This document shows positions 23,956-32,557 of a stretch of DNA of 64,000 nt, in pieces. This stretch comes from Erysipelotrichia bacterium (lineage in GTDB: Bacteria; Bacillota_I; Bacilli_A; Erysipelotrichales; Erysipelotrichaceae), in assembly GCA_018333955.1 (NCBI GenBank), contig JAGXSD010000041.1:1-64000 (forward strand). The letters run 5' to 3'. The translations under genes and the position numbers were made by a program. Position 1 is the stretch's first letter, and each line of letters opens with the position of its first letter. Below the pieces are notes generated by a model, which had not been told where the DNA came from, did no database searches, and worked only from the letters and a program-made list of their open reading frames with translations.

Positions 23956-25848
23956 TTAAAAAACTCCTTTTTTGCTTTTTAGAAATTTGCGTTTTAGTTT
24001 TGAATAACGCATAACACTCACAAGCCATAACAACCACCCTAAAAGTGTTGCTCCCGCAAGCGCAAAAACATATCGAATATCAATTTCAGAAGTGTCTTCT
24101 TCTTGAATGTAAGCTGGAGAAATCACCAAATGAAGTGGGCCACCGACTTCAATAACACTTGATAAAGGAGTAACACTCCAATCCTCTATAAGCATAAGCC
24201 CTTCTGAAGTCATGTGATAACCATGAAGTTGTGCATAACTCTCAAGGTTAGTAAGTTGAGTCAATGTAAATGGGATTGGCTTTGAGAATGCCATTTCTTT
24301 AAAACGGAAGTTAGTTTGAATGATGAATCCTAAGGCTTGTTGAAAAGCGATGCTTTGATCTTCTTCTACACTTAAATCTAAATCTTTAAGTAGACCAATA
24401 TCATCTTTAGTTAAAGACCAGTAACCTACCATTGAAGAGGTCGAAACATAGACTCTCATCGCCTTATCTGCACTTAAAAGTGTGTTTAACACATCTTCTT
24501 CAACAATCATTCCTTCATAAAAAAATGAAAGAGTTGCTACAGGATATGAATCGATATTCTCTAGTAATTCATTAAGTGAAACAGGATTCATTTGATCTTC
24601 TCTAAATAGATTCACATTAACGACTACGACTGTACCATTAAATGAAGTGACTTGAAGAGATAAAAGGTTATCACCAAAATTAAGTGAGTCGACTTCAACT
24701 TCACTGATAAATGTTAAATCTGACTCAGGAACGAATAAAATCGTTGGTGACTCAATATTATATGGCAAAACGACTTTATTATCTCTTATAAGATAAATTT
24801 CACCATCTATAAGGACATGTTTAATCGTCGTAGAAACATATAGATCGGGGAAATTTCCTTGATGATCAGCTCGAACAATTTTAAAGGTGTAAGTATTTGT
24901 AGTGCCCTTCTCAGATTGAACAGAAACGGACACCTCATTTTCACCATCAACTAAATTAACACTTGTATTTGAGGTAACTTTAGAAGAGGATTCATTAAGT
25001 TCGATGTTGAGCGATCCTGTTGAAACACTGTTTGGTACAAGCAATATGTTTCGAGTGCTGTCTTCATTCCAAACTAAAACATGCTCTCCGAGGCTTACAG
25101 ATTTAATTGTTGTATTATCACCACGTAAATCAGGTCGATTTATATTAATGGTATACGTTCGAGTGCTTCCGCTTTCTGAGCGAACATTGAGTGAAAAACG
25201 ATTACTTCCATATCTAAGTGAAAACGTACCTGTTCCTGTAAGCGTTGACTTGCTATCTGTTCTAACTGCTCCAATCGTAATACTGTCTGCGGTAGTATCT
25301 GGCAAGTTGTAATTTAAGGTGCTTGAATTGAAGTTTGATAGATTAGTTCCATTGATTGAAATACTATTTAATGTGTTAATCGTAGAGAGTGGTGCAACAG
25401 AGGTTAATGTAATCGAGCGGTTAGGTACACCAATCTCAGTAGTCCCTTGCGTTACAAATGTGTTTGTCATTGAAATTTGACTTGTAGTCCCAATAGCAAA
25501 TCCTGGTCGTGCTTGAAATTCAACTCTTAAGAAATTAACAGTTCCACTTCTAGGATTTTGAGTCCAAAAACTTGCGTATTTATTGTTTGCAGTGTTAAAA
25601 AATGGTGAGGAGCCATCTGAGACTAGATTAGTTGTGTTAACGATTGAAAAGTGATTCGTATTAAAACTGATGATTGATTCGACACCAACAATATTTGTAG
25701 CATTTGTTATCGCAAAAGTTAAAGTAAAGCGTGTTCCTGCTGTGACATTTGTATTTCCTGAAATTGATCCAGTAGGAGTATTAGCATAAACATGGGTCGG
25801 GGTAAAAACACTAAGTAATATAAGAAACGAAATAAGTATTTTTTTCAT
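23956..25848 (-). CDS. Membrane-anchored surface protein with cohesin-like and cadherin-like domains
   Basis: A 630-residue surface protein: signal peptide 1-22 (ends VYA), a cohesin-type beta domain about 25-150 (pattern NVTAGTRFTLTFAITNATNI, then IVGVESIISF and FLRVEFQA), three cadherin-like beta-sandwich repeats (about 157-238, 246-327, 338-416), a unique domain (about 420-590), a membrane helix at about 592-613 and a basic cytoplasmic tail (RYSKLKRKFLKSKK). The gene follows, by 3 bases, a gene whose product ends in two dockerin segments. Known cohesins bind dockerins, so the likely job is to hold that enzyme at the membrane. The domain calls are by eye. Confidence 0.85.
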   Translation of the reverse strand: MKKILISFLILLSVFTPTHVYANTPTGSISGNTNVTAGTRFTLTFAITNATNIVGVESIISFNTNHFSIVNTTNLVSDGSSPFFNTANNKYASFWTQNPRSGTVNFLRVEFQARPGFAIGTTSQISMTNTFVTQGTTEIGVPNRSITLTSVAPLSTINTLNSISINGTNLSNFNSSTLNYNLPDTTADSITIGAVRTDSKSTLTGTGTFSLRYGSNRFSLNVRSESGSTRTYTININRPDLRGDNTTIKSVSLGEHVLVWNEDSTRNILLVPNSVSTGSLNIELNESSSKVTSNTSVNLVDGENEVSVSVQSEKGTTNTYTFKIVRADHQGNFPDLYVSTTIKHVLIDGEIYLIRDNKVVLPYNIESPTILFVPESDLTFISEVEVDSLNFGDNLLSLQVTSFNGTVVVVNVNLFREDQMNPVSLNELLENIDSYPVATLSFFYEGMIVEEDVLNTLLSADKAMRVYVSTSSMVGYWSLTKDDIGLLKDLDLSVEEDQSIAFQQALGFIIQTNFRFKEMAFSKPIPFTLTQLTNLESYAQLHGYHMTSEGLMLIEDWSVTPLSSVIEVGGPLHLVISPAYIQEEDTSEIDIRYVFALAGATLLGWLLWLVSVMRYSKLKRKFLKSKKGVF

Positions 25849-25851
25849 GGT

Positions 25852-28209
25852 TTATTCCAATCCTAGTAGCATTCTATGTAGAATGACCAAATCTGTAATC
25901 GATAATCTTCCGTCTTGATTCATATCTCCGATACTTAAAAGTAACGGAGTTTGTGTCTCAAGCTCGAGCAAAATCCGATGTAGTAATACTAAATCTGTAA
26001 TTGATAATCTTCCATCTTGATTCATATCACCTGGGGCAATCGTGATTAATGCAATATTCATCGTCATATCTTGATTGACTTTATTGAATGTGACTTGATG
26101 ATTTTCACTTAAAATGACTGAGTTTTGCGAAGTGTTTAAATTCACAGGCAAGACAACGGTTTGAGTTAAATAGGCAGAGCTATACTCAAGAATGACTTCG
26201 ATTTTGGCTTCTCTTAAATATATATCGGTGATGTTGTAGGATGATGTGAAACCAAAGTTATTTTGATGTAAGTTTACACTATTTGAAGTCGAGGTGGTTG
26301 ATGTGGCGTTTATGATTTGCTCTTGATCGCCTTGTGTGAGTTTAATCTTTGGAGTCAATATTACTTTTGCGTCAGCTCCCAAGTATGGAATGCTCATCAT
26401 TCCATGAAGATTCAATACATTATTTTCAATCGTGACTGAATTAATTATCGCTTGAGATGGTTGATCGAGTGCAGAAGCATTAAACAAATGTGGTACACGT
26501 GAAATAGTATGATTTATAACACGGTAATTACTAGGTCTAATAAATGCCATACTGTTTGAAAACGGGTAAGGTACTTGAATACCTGAGACTGTATTAGGGA
26601 ATATCGTATCACGATTATCGTTAAGTGGAAGTAGACTTGGAGTCATAATCCAATCCCCTTGAATTGAAGATGCAATAAACATGCGTTGTTGATTACGCGC
26701 AGGAACACTATGCAAAACAGAAGATGTATTTGCTTCTTTATACAATGGTGTGCTCTGAGTATCATTAACCATAATGATTGGGTAATAATTGTAATCAATG
26801 AAGTTGAGATATCGATCAATACGGTAAGCCCAACCTGCAATCTTCTGACCCCAATATGGATCAGAGGCATATTTGGTGTTAAATCCATTATTCTTATTGC
26901 CAACGACTTGACCAAAATGTCGCCAATCTGTAGGATTCATATACCCTCTTAGGTTTATCCCGGCATGCTCATAAATGGATGATGCAATACTCTCAAACAT
27001 ATAAGCATCTGAAGGGTTCGCATCCTTTGCGCCCCATCCAAAAAGATTGTTTTTATTTAGTGCAAGTGAGCTTGTTCCTCGACCCGATTCATGAAGTGCC
27101 ATAGCATAGACTAAGATCGCATTCATTCCTAAAAGATGCTGTGCATCCACAAAGTGAACACCCGTTTTATACATGGCACTTCCTTGTGCTCCACTTAAGG
27201 TTGTAAACGCAACATTTTCAAGGAAAGCATCAAATTGAGCACCTGTAATGTTGGATGTGGATCTAAAAGGTAAATAGGCAAAATATTGATAATACTCTCC
27301 CAATTCTCCATTATTAAGAACAGGTTGTTTCAAATCTAAATCACTATAAAAACGTATGCCATCATAACTGTAATATCGACCATTAGGAAGCCAGGTTGGA
27401 GCCGGCCCATAAGTATACGTTCCACGACTATTACCCGAGAAAAAACTAAAGTTTTCATGGAATATTTCTCGTAAACCTTGCGCATTTGTGCTCACTCGAT
27501 ATTCATTAACACGAGGACGAATGGTATAAGGTTGTTCTTGATCTTGACGATTAAGTTGAGTCTCAAGGTAGGTTTTTCCACCTAAAGTGATGGTCCAATT
27601 GTTTTCAATGTACTTAATTGGAATAATATCCACTGACGCAATATTCATAAAGCCTACAAAACCTGATACTTCAACACGAATAACCCCTCGCTGATTAAAA
27701 GATGTATCACGAGTATATGAGTACAAGGCTGGATCATATCCTGTAGAACCTTCAATGTTGCCATAAATGTCCACATTAACTAAGGTTTGATTAGGATTAT
27801 AAGAAACTGTTTCGATATAGCGCATATCATAATAAGCTGGCATGTAGGTGCTATCCGATGAAGATGATAGTGATGATGAGCGGAATATATAACCAAGCAA
27901 ACTATTGGTTGTGCCCTCACGAAGTCTAAATGGATAAGACGTAACAATGGCTCGTGTTGCCGATACAATTTTTAGAGGACTTGGACTCGTTTGATGTGTA
28001 ATCACTAAATCTGGATACATTGCTTTTGACTCATTCATTGCGATTTGAGCGCTCACAAAAGTGGCATAACATCCAATCACTTCAAATGCATTATGACCAG
28101 TAATATTTGAAAGAGAAAAATCAGTATCTAAACAGACCAAATTAGCCTGAACAATAATCCCAGATCTGAAATTAAACATCAATAAAAACGCTAGAATTAA
28201 TTTCTTCAT
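25852..28209 (-). CDS. Secreted glucosaminidase (GH73-like) with C-terminal dockerin
   Basis: A 785-residue exported protein. Residues 1-22 are a signal peptide. A LytG/AtlA-type glucosaminidase domain lies at about 340-475, with the probable catalytic E374 in YAMALHESGRGTSSLA and the typical NNLFGWGA and YWGQKIAGWAYRID segments. An SH3-like stretch follows (about 478-530), then beta domains. The C-terminus has two nearly identical 25-residue calcium-loop segments (727-751 and 761-785) of the form GDMNQDGRLSITDLV, which together make a type I dockerin. The product should cut cell-wall peptidoglycan. It is the first gene of a glucosaminidase-cohesin-tex unit, with a promoter at 28216. Confidence 0.9.
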   Translation of the reverse strand: MKKLILAFLLMFNFRSGIIVQANLVCLDTDFSLSNITGHNAFEVIGCYATFVSAQIAMNESKAMYPDLVITHQTSPSPLKIVSATRAIVTSYPFRLREGTTNSLLGYIFRSSSLSSSSDSTYMPAYYDMRYIETVSYNPNQTLVNVDIYGNIEGSTGYDPALYSYTRDTSFNQRGVIRVEVSGFVGFMNIASVDIIPIKYIENNWTITLGGKTYLETQLNRQDQEQPYTIRPRVNEYRVSTNAQGLREIFHENFSFFSGNSRGTYTYGPAPTWLPNGRYYSYDGIRFYSDLDLKQPVLNNGELGEYYQYFAYLPFRSTSNITGAQFDAFLENVAFTTLSGAQGSAMYKTGVHFVDAQHLLGMNAILVYAMALHESGRGTSSLALNKNNLFGWGAKDANPSDAYMFESIASSIYEHAGINLRGYMNPTDWRHFGQVVGNKNNGFNTKYASDPYWGQKIAGWAYRIDRYLNFIDYNYYPIIMVNDTQSTPLYKEANTSSVLHSVPARNQQRMFIASSIQGDWIMTPSLLPLNDNRDTIFPNTVSGIQVPYPFSNSMAFIRPSNYRVINHTISRVPHLFNASALDQPSQAIINSVTIENNVLNLHGMMSIPYLGADAKVILTPKIKLTQGDQEQIINATSTTSTSNSVNLHQNNFGFTSSYNITDIYLREAKIEVILEYSSAYLTQTVVLPVNLNTSQNSVILSENHQVTFNKVNQDMTMNIALITIAPGDMNQDGRLSITDLVLLHRILLELETQTPLLLSIGDMNQDGRLSITDLVILHRMLLGLE
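25889..26032 (-). repeat. Duplicated dockerin segment
   Basis: A stretch of about 38 bp starting at 25889 recurs at 25991 with two mismatches (102 bp, 34 codons apart). It encodes the two calcium-binding dockerin loops. The high DNA identity suggests a recent duplication or continued homogenisation. Confidence 0.8.
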
Positions 28210-28215
28210 GAACCT

Positions 28216-28224
28216 ATTTTATCA
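28216..28224 (-). promoter_or_regulatory. Extended -10 promoter of the glucosaminidase gene
   Basis: On the - strand TGATAAAAT, an extended -10, ends 6 bases before the ATG at 28209. Transcription would start at or next to the A of the ATG, giving a leaderless or nearly leaderless mRNA. No clear -35 is seen. Confidence 0.55.
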
Positions 28225-28271
28225 TAATTTTTTCAAAATATCTTTTCTAAAAGACATCAACCTTTAAAGGA

Positions 28272-28280
28272 TGGTATAAT
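28272..28280 (+). promoter_or_regulatory. Extended -10 promoter of the hemolysin III gene
   Basis: TGGTATAAT ends 6 bases before the ATG at 28287, and no Shine-Dalgarno sequence fits between. The mRNA is predicted to be leaderless. Confidence 0.65.
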
Positions 28281-28286
28281 GCTTTC

Positions 28287-28934
28287 ATGAAAAATCAAAA
28301 ACTAATTCAATATACAATAAAAGAAGAGGTCGGTCATTCCACAACCCATGGGGTTATGGCTCTATTTATGCTTTTATTCTTACCTTATGCTTCGATTCGT
28401 GCTTATTTACTTCAAGATGCTCAATTAGCCTTTGGAGTCAGCACCTTTATCATTAGTTTGTTTTTTATGTTTCTCATGTCAACGCTATATCATAGTATGG
28501 CTCCTGAATCTAAACATAAGAATGTTTTCAAAATCTTAGATCACATTTTTATCTATGTTGCGATTGCAGGAAGTTATACTCCTGTTGCACTATCCATTAT
28601 TGGTGGAACTTTAGGATGGGTCATTTTCACAGTACAGTGGACGATGGTCATTATTGGCGTTCTTTATAAATCTTTATCAAGAAAGTCACTACCAGCTTTA
28701 TCATTATTAATCTATATGGTCATGGGTTGGCTCGTAGTCCTCATCTTTCCATATCTTTATCGTCAATCAAACCTAGTGTTTTTAATCCTCATGGCTTTAG
28801 GAGGTGTATTATACACCATAGGAGCATTCTTTTATATACAAAAAACAAAGCCATACACTCACTTTGTATGGCACGTATTTGTTAATTTAGCTTCAATTGC
28901 TCACTTTGTCGCGATTGTTTTCTTTATCGTTTAA
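28287..28934 (+). CDS. Hemolysin III family (YqfA/PAQR-like) membrane protein
   Basis: A 215-residue, seven-helix protein of the HlyIII/PAQR superfamily. The likely metal-binding residues are E and H in the N-terminal KEEVGHSTTHG, S/H in MSTLYHSM and the C-terminal HxxxH-type pair THFVWHVFVNLASIAH. The name comes from Bacillus cereus hemolysin III; most relatives have no proven hemolytic role. It is the only + strand gene in a - strand block and its last 42 bases overlap the 3' end of galE. Confidence 0.92.
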   Translation: MKNQKLIQYTIKEEVGHSTTHGVMALFMLLFLPYASIRAYLLQDAQLAFGVSTFIISLFFMFLMSTLYHSMAPESKHKNVFKILDHIFIYVAIAGSYTPVALSIIGGTLGWVIFTVQWTMVIIGVLYKSLSRKSLPALSLLIYMVMGWLVVLIFPYLYRQSNLVFLILMALGGVLYTIGAFFYIQKTKPYTHFVWHVFVNLASIAHFVAIVFFIV

Positions 28935-29906
28935 TCTTTTAAGTCTGAAATCATAATCTGTGCGTACAATATCACTCAGTGTATATTGAGGATTCCATTT
29001 TAGAATGTTGTTTGCTTTATTGGCAACCGCAATTAGTTTTGCAGGATCACCTTCACGTCGCGCTCCAATTTGCACCTCACAAGGTGCAATTTTTTGTACA
29101 GCTTCAATGACTTGCTTAACAGAAAAACCTTGTGATGAGCCCAAGTTAAAGATTTCATTTGATTTGTTAGTATGAGTGTATTCTAAACCTAATACATGGG
29201 CATACGCTAAATCAGAAACATGAATATAATCACGAACACATGTACCATCTTCAGTAGGATAATCATCTCCAAAAATTGTGATATGAGAGCGTTGTTTTAA
29301 AGCTGCCATCACGGTAATCGGTACAATATGAGTAAGTGTCGACTTATCAAGACCTAATCTTAAACTAGGATGAGCTCCCGCAACATTAAAGTATCTAAAA
29401 ATACAAGTATTAAGTCCATAAGCCTTAGCACTATCTTGAATAACCATTTCCGCTGCCAATTTACTATTTCCATAAGGATTAATAGGTTGACAAACATCCC
29501 CTTCTTGACAAAAACCAGTCTTATGATCTCCATAGACAGCAGCGGTAGAAGAAAATATTAGTGTCTTTATGTCTGCTTTTCGCATCGCTTGAATTAATGT
29601 AATAACTCCATAAACATTATTGGTGTAGTACTCTAATGGCATCGAAACACTTTCATTCACAATAAGTTTTGCCGCAAAATGCATGATTGCATCAATATTT
29701 CCACTTCGCTTTTCAATCTCAAAAACCTGATTTAAAGCAGCTTCATGAGTACAATCGACTTCATAAAATCGCGCTTCATCAAAAAGAAATTCTTTACTTC
29801 CAGTTGATAAATTATCAATCACAAAAACATCATGTCCTGCCTTAAGTAATTCAAGGACTGTGTGTGAGCCAATATAACCTGCACCGCCACATACCCCAAT
29901 TTTCAT
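28893..29906 (-). CDS. galE: UDP-glucose 4-epimerase
   Basis: Interconverts UDP-glucose and UDP-galactose. The 337 residues show a Rossmann NAD-binding start (GVCGGAGYIGSHTVLELL), the catalytic SSTAAVYG segment and YGNSK (tyrosine near 148), and the FRYFNVAGAHP motif of extended SDR epimerases. It follows DUF368 with a strong GGGGGT site, is not in a Leloir operon, and may supply galactose residues for surface polymers. Its C-terminal tail (after about residue 325) is encoded in the overlap with the hemolysin III gene. Confidence 0.96.
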   Translation of the reverse strand: MKIGVCGGAGYIGSHTVLELLKAGHDVFVIDNLSTGSKEFLFDEARFYEVDCTHEAALNQVFEIEKRSGNIDAIMHFAAKLIVNESVSMPLEYYTNNVYGVITLIQAMRKADIKTLIFSSTAAVYGDHKTGFCQEGDVCQPINPYGNSKLAAEMVIQDSAKAYGLNTCIFRYFNVAGAHPSLRLGLDKSTLTHIVPITVMAALKQRSHITIFGDDYPTEDGTCVRDYIHVSDLAYAHVLGLEYTHTNKSNEIFNLGSSQGFSVKQVIEAVQKIAPCEVQIGARREGDPAKLIAVANKANNILKWNPQYTLSDIVRTDYDFRLKRLNDKENNRDKVSN

Positions 29907-29917
29907 AACAATACCCC

Positions 29918-30715
29918 CTATTTTTTATTAATGAAATAAATAAATCCACTTGAAACAATCAACAAAACAACTTGAATAAATGGTTGTGTAAAACTTGGAA
30001 CAATAGACCACGTCGAACCTACAATCAAACCTAAAATCACATGATAAATAAACTTCGAATACTTTTTAAGAAGTAATGACATGAGTTTAGAACCTAATAC
30101 TAAACCTACGACCATTCCAACCAATACAACGATTAAGTGAGGAAATACTAATCCACGAATAATATAAGAAAAGATAGCCGAGTAATAACCAATCATGACT
30201 AAAAGCATTGAACCACTTACTCCAGGAATAATCATTGTGATGGTGGATAATGATGAAGCAATCAGTAACCCGATGATTTTTGGTAAAGTAAGAATCTCAA
30301 CATTAATATCTCCTAATGAGCGATCTTGAAAGATAATCATGAGGGAAACTAAAACTGTTGTAGCGATAAATCCAAGGATATTCACTTTATCAAATTCTTT
30401 AAAGTGACTCAATTTCGCAATCAAAGGAAAGCTTCCAATGATAATCCCAACAAAGACTGTGTATGTAAGATTAGCATAATTTTCTAAAAGAAATCCCATC
30501 ACTTGGGCAAACCCTAGAATACCTGTCACAATACCAAGAAACAACACGATGAGAGGAATAATATATTGTTTTAAACGATGAAAGTTTAAAGATAATACTT
30601 CCACCATCATTTCATAAACACCAAATACAACCGCCATAGTGCCCCCACTCACACCTGGTATTACATTCGCAACCCCAATAAAGAATCCCGCCAAGAAAGT
30701 TTTAAAAGTTTTCAT
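29918..30715 (-). CDS. DUF368 membrane protein
   Basis: A 265-residue protein with about eight membrane helices. The duplicated NVIPGVSGGTMAVVFG near the N-terminus and MIIPGVSGSMLLVMIG in the middle are the hallmark of DUF368. Some DUF368 proteins (PopT) have recently been linked to undecaprenyl phosphate recycling across the membrane; this name is from memory and specificity here is unproven. That role would suit its place next to rseP, cdsA and uppS. The ATG at 30715 overlaps the rseP stop as ATGA, which I prefer to an in-frame ATG six codons upstream with no better site. Confidence 0.9.
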   Translation of the reverse strand: MKTFKTFLAGFFIGVANVIPGVSGGTMAVVFGVYEMMVEVLSLNFHRLKQYIIPLIVLFLGIVTGILGFAQVMGFLLENYANLTYTVFVGIIIGSFPLIAKLSHFKEFDKVNILGFIATTVLVSLMIIFQDRSLGDINVEILTLPKIIGLLIASSLSTITMIIPGVSGSMLLVMIGYYSAIFSYIIRGLVFPHLIVVLVGMVVGLVLGSKLMSLLLKKYSKFIYHVILGLIVGSTWSIVPSFTQPFIQVVLLIVSSGFIYFINKK

Positions 30716-31764
30716 GAAAATATAAGTCTCCATATATCTTGAAATGTCACAAGTACAAACAATGCTAGCATTAAAAATAAACTAATCCCCATCAAATTAT
30801 GTTCAATTTTTTCAGGAAGTGGTTTTCGTATGATCCATTCGATTCCTGTGATTATGACACGACCTCCATCTAGAATTGGAAGAGGTAATAAATTAAACAC
30901 TGCAATGTTTACAGAAAGAATGGCTATGAGTGCAAACAAACTGCGTACTCCAGCTTGAGCAGATTGAGCTGTGATGTTGAAAATTCCGACTGGACCACTC
31001 ACTTGATTTAACCCAATGCCACGAACAAGTAGTCCTAATGAAGCAATGACTTGCAAGAAAGAAGTAATAAAGGCATCAAATCCATACCAAGGAGCTTGAA
31101 ACCATGGAACTGGTTTAAAGTTTGCTGGAGGTACAAATAATCCAAGATAATATCGCTGATTTGCAGCATCATATTCAGGGGTTATTTCAATCGCAATCAT
31201 TTGATTATTGCGTTGAATGTTAAAAGTCATCGTATCTCCAATAATTTGGGTGATGTTGATAACATCGTAAAAATCAGTGGGAGTAAACAGTGATCCATCT
31301 GGAAGACTAATGGATATAATACGATCATCTTTTTGAAGCCCTACAGACTGTGCAGGTGAATTTTCTACAACACGATCTACAATTGCATCGGGTGGTGTAT
31401 TAATTCCCCCTTGAGACAAAACTAATCCTGTAAATATCACGATTGCAAGCAAGAAATTAAATGCAATCCCTGCAAGCATGACTAGAATTCGTTTAAAAGG
31501 ATGGACACCTTTAATAGTACGTTCAAATGGAATGTCCACATCAATACTGTGTTCACTCTCCCCCGCCATGGCCACAAAACCACCAAGTGGAATGGCACGA
31601 ATTGAATATTGTGTTTCACTTTTTTGCTTAGACCAAACTACTGGACCAAACCCTAAAGAGAATTCTTTACAATAGATATTAAAGGCTTTTGCTACAATAA
31701 GATGTCCTAATTCGTGAACAAAAACAATTAAACCTAAGACAAATATAAAGTAAATGACTGACAT
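30712..31764 (-). CDS. rseP: Site-2 protease RseP/RasP
   Basis: Intramembrane zinc metalloprotease of 350 residues. The active site HELGH (VHELGHLI, about 17-24) lies in the first membrane helix, a PDZ domain occupies about 120-200, and the third zinc ligand is in LPLPILDGGRV near 300. Such proteases cut anti-sigma factors and signal-peptide remnants. A strong AAAGGAGG precedes the ATG. In most Bacillota dxr lies between cdsA and rseP; here cdsA precedes rseP directly. Confidence 0.97.
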   Translation of the reverse strand: MSVIYFIFVLGLIVFVHELGHLIVAKAFNIYCKEFSLGFGPVVWSKQKSETQYSIRAIPLGGFVAMAGESEHSIDVDIPFERTIKGVHPFKRILVMLAGIAFNFLLAIVIFTGLVLSQGGINTPPDAIVDRVVENSPAQSVGLQKDDRIISISLPDGSLFTPTDFYDVINITQIIGDTMTFNIQRNNQMIAIEITPEYDAANQRYYLGLFVPPANFKPVPWFQAPWYGFDAFITSFLQVIASLGLLVRGIGLNQVSGPVGIFNITAQSAQAGVRSLFALIAILSVNIAVFNLLPLPILDGGRVIITGIEWIIRKPLPEKIEHNLMGISLFLMLALFVLVTFQDIWRLIFS

Positions 31765-31783
31765 GAACCCTCCTTTAGAGTTG

Positions 31784-32557
31784 CTATATAATCATTGTCG
31801 CAAGCAAGGTATAGAAGAACATAAAATTAAATAACAAGCTATCAATTCGATCAAGAACTCCACCATGTGATGGAAAGAGATGTCCAAAATCTTTCACTTT
31901 GAAATGACGCTTAAATGAAGAGAATGCTAAATCACCAAGCTGTGAGATAAGTGGCATCAGAACACTTGCAATAATGATTAATTCCATTGGAAATCGATTT
32001 GGAATAACATAAATGGCATAAAGGAAGGAAACTCCACTGGAGATAATCCACCCACCAATCGCGCCTTCAATGGTTTTATTCGGAGATATGCGCGGGGCTA
32101 ACTTGTGTTTGCCAAAGAACATCCCGGTAAAATACGCAGCAGTATCGGTAACATAGGTTGATACTGCAACATAAAGTATAGCTAGTGAACCATACGTGCT
32201 CACTGTATTAACCCCTTTAACTGACAGCGTAATAATCATTAATAATGTGAATAAGATAGTTGCATCAACAACATCAAACCACTCAAAATACACCGTCAAT
32301 AAGAACAGGAACAATAAAATGGACACCATTCCTACTAAGAAAAAGCGACTAGTCAGTAATGGTAAAATCAAAATAGTCACGATAACAAAGAAATCCATTT
32401 CATTGGGCCATTTATCCTTAAAAAGATTCGTAATCTCAAGGCCACCAATAATCGAAAAAACAAAGACTGCTATTTTAAACAACCATCCTCCATAATACAA
32501 AATAGGTAAGAAAACACCTACAAGTATTAATCCAGTGATAATCTTTTGTTTCATCAC
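31784..32557 (-). CDS. cdsA: Phosphatidate cytidylyltransferase
   Basis: Makes CDP-diacylglycerol from phosphatidic acid and CTP, the branch point to acidic phospholipids. The 257 residues have about seven to eight membrane helices and the C-terminal signature LGDLAFSSFKRHFKVKDFG followed by HGGVLDRIDSLLF. Its start overlaps the uppS stop by 4 bases with GGAGG before it; a second ATG immediately follows the first. Same order as Bacillus. Confidence 0.97.
   Translation of the reverse strand: MMKQKIITGLILVGVFLPILYYGGWLFKIAVFVFSIIGGLEITNLFKDKWPNEMDFFVIVTILILPLLTSRFFLVGMVSILLFLFLLTVYFEWFDVVDATILFTLLMIITLSVKGVNTVSTYGSLAILYVAVSTYVTDTAAYFTGMFFGKHKLAPRISPNKTIEGAIGGWIISSGVSFLYAIYVIPNRFPMELIIIASVLMPLISQLGDLAFSSFKRHFKVKDFGHLFPSHGGVLDRIDSLLFNFMFFYTLLATMII

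Noticed and set aside
25852-28209. A cellulosome for plant polysaccharides
   Set aside because: Dockerin and cohesin-like domains are present, but the enzyme is a peptidoglycan glucosaminidase and no cellulase, scaffoldin with several cohesins or carbohydrate-binding module is in the window.
28287-28934. Hemolysin III as a virulence toxin
   Set aside because: The family is a widespread PAQR-like membrane protein; nothing in the sequence or neighbours supports a toxin role.
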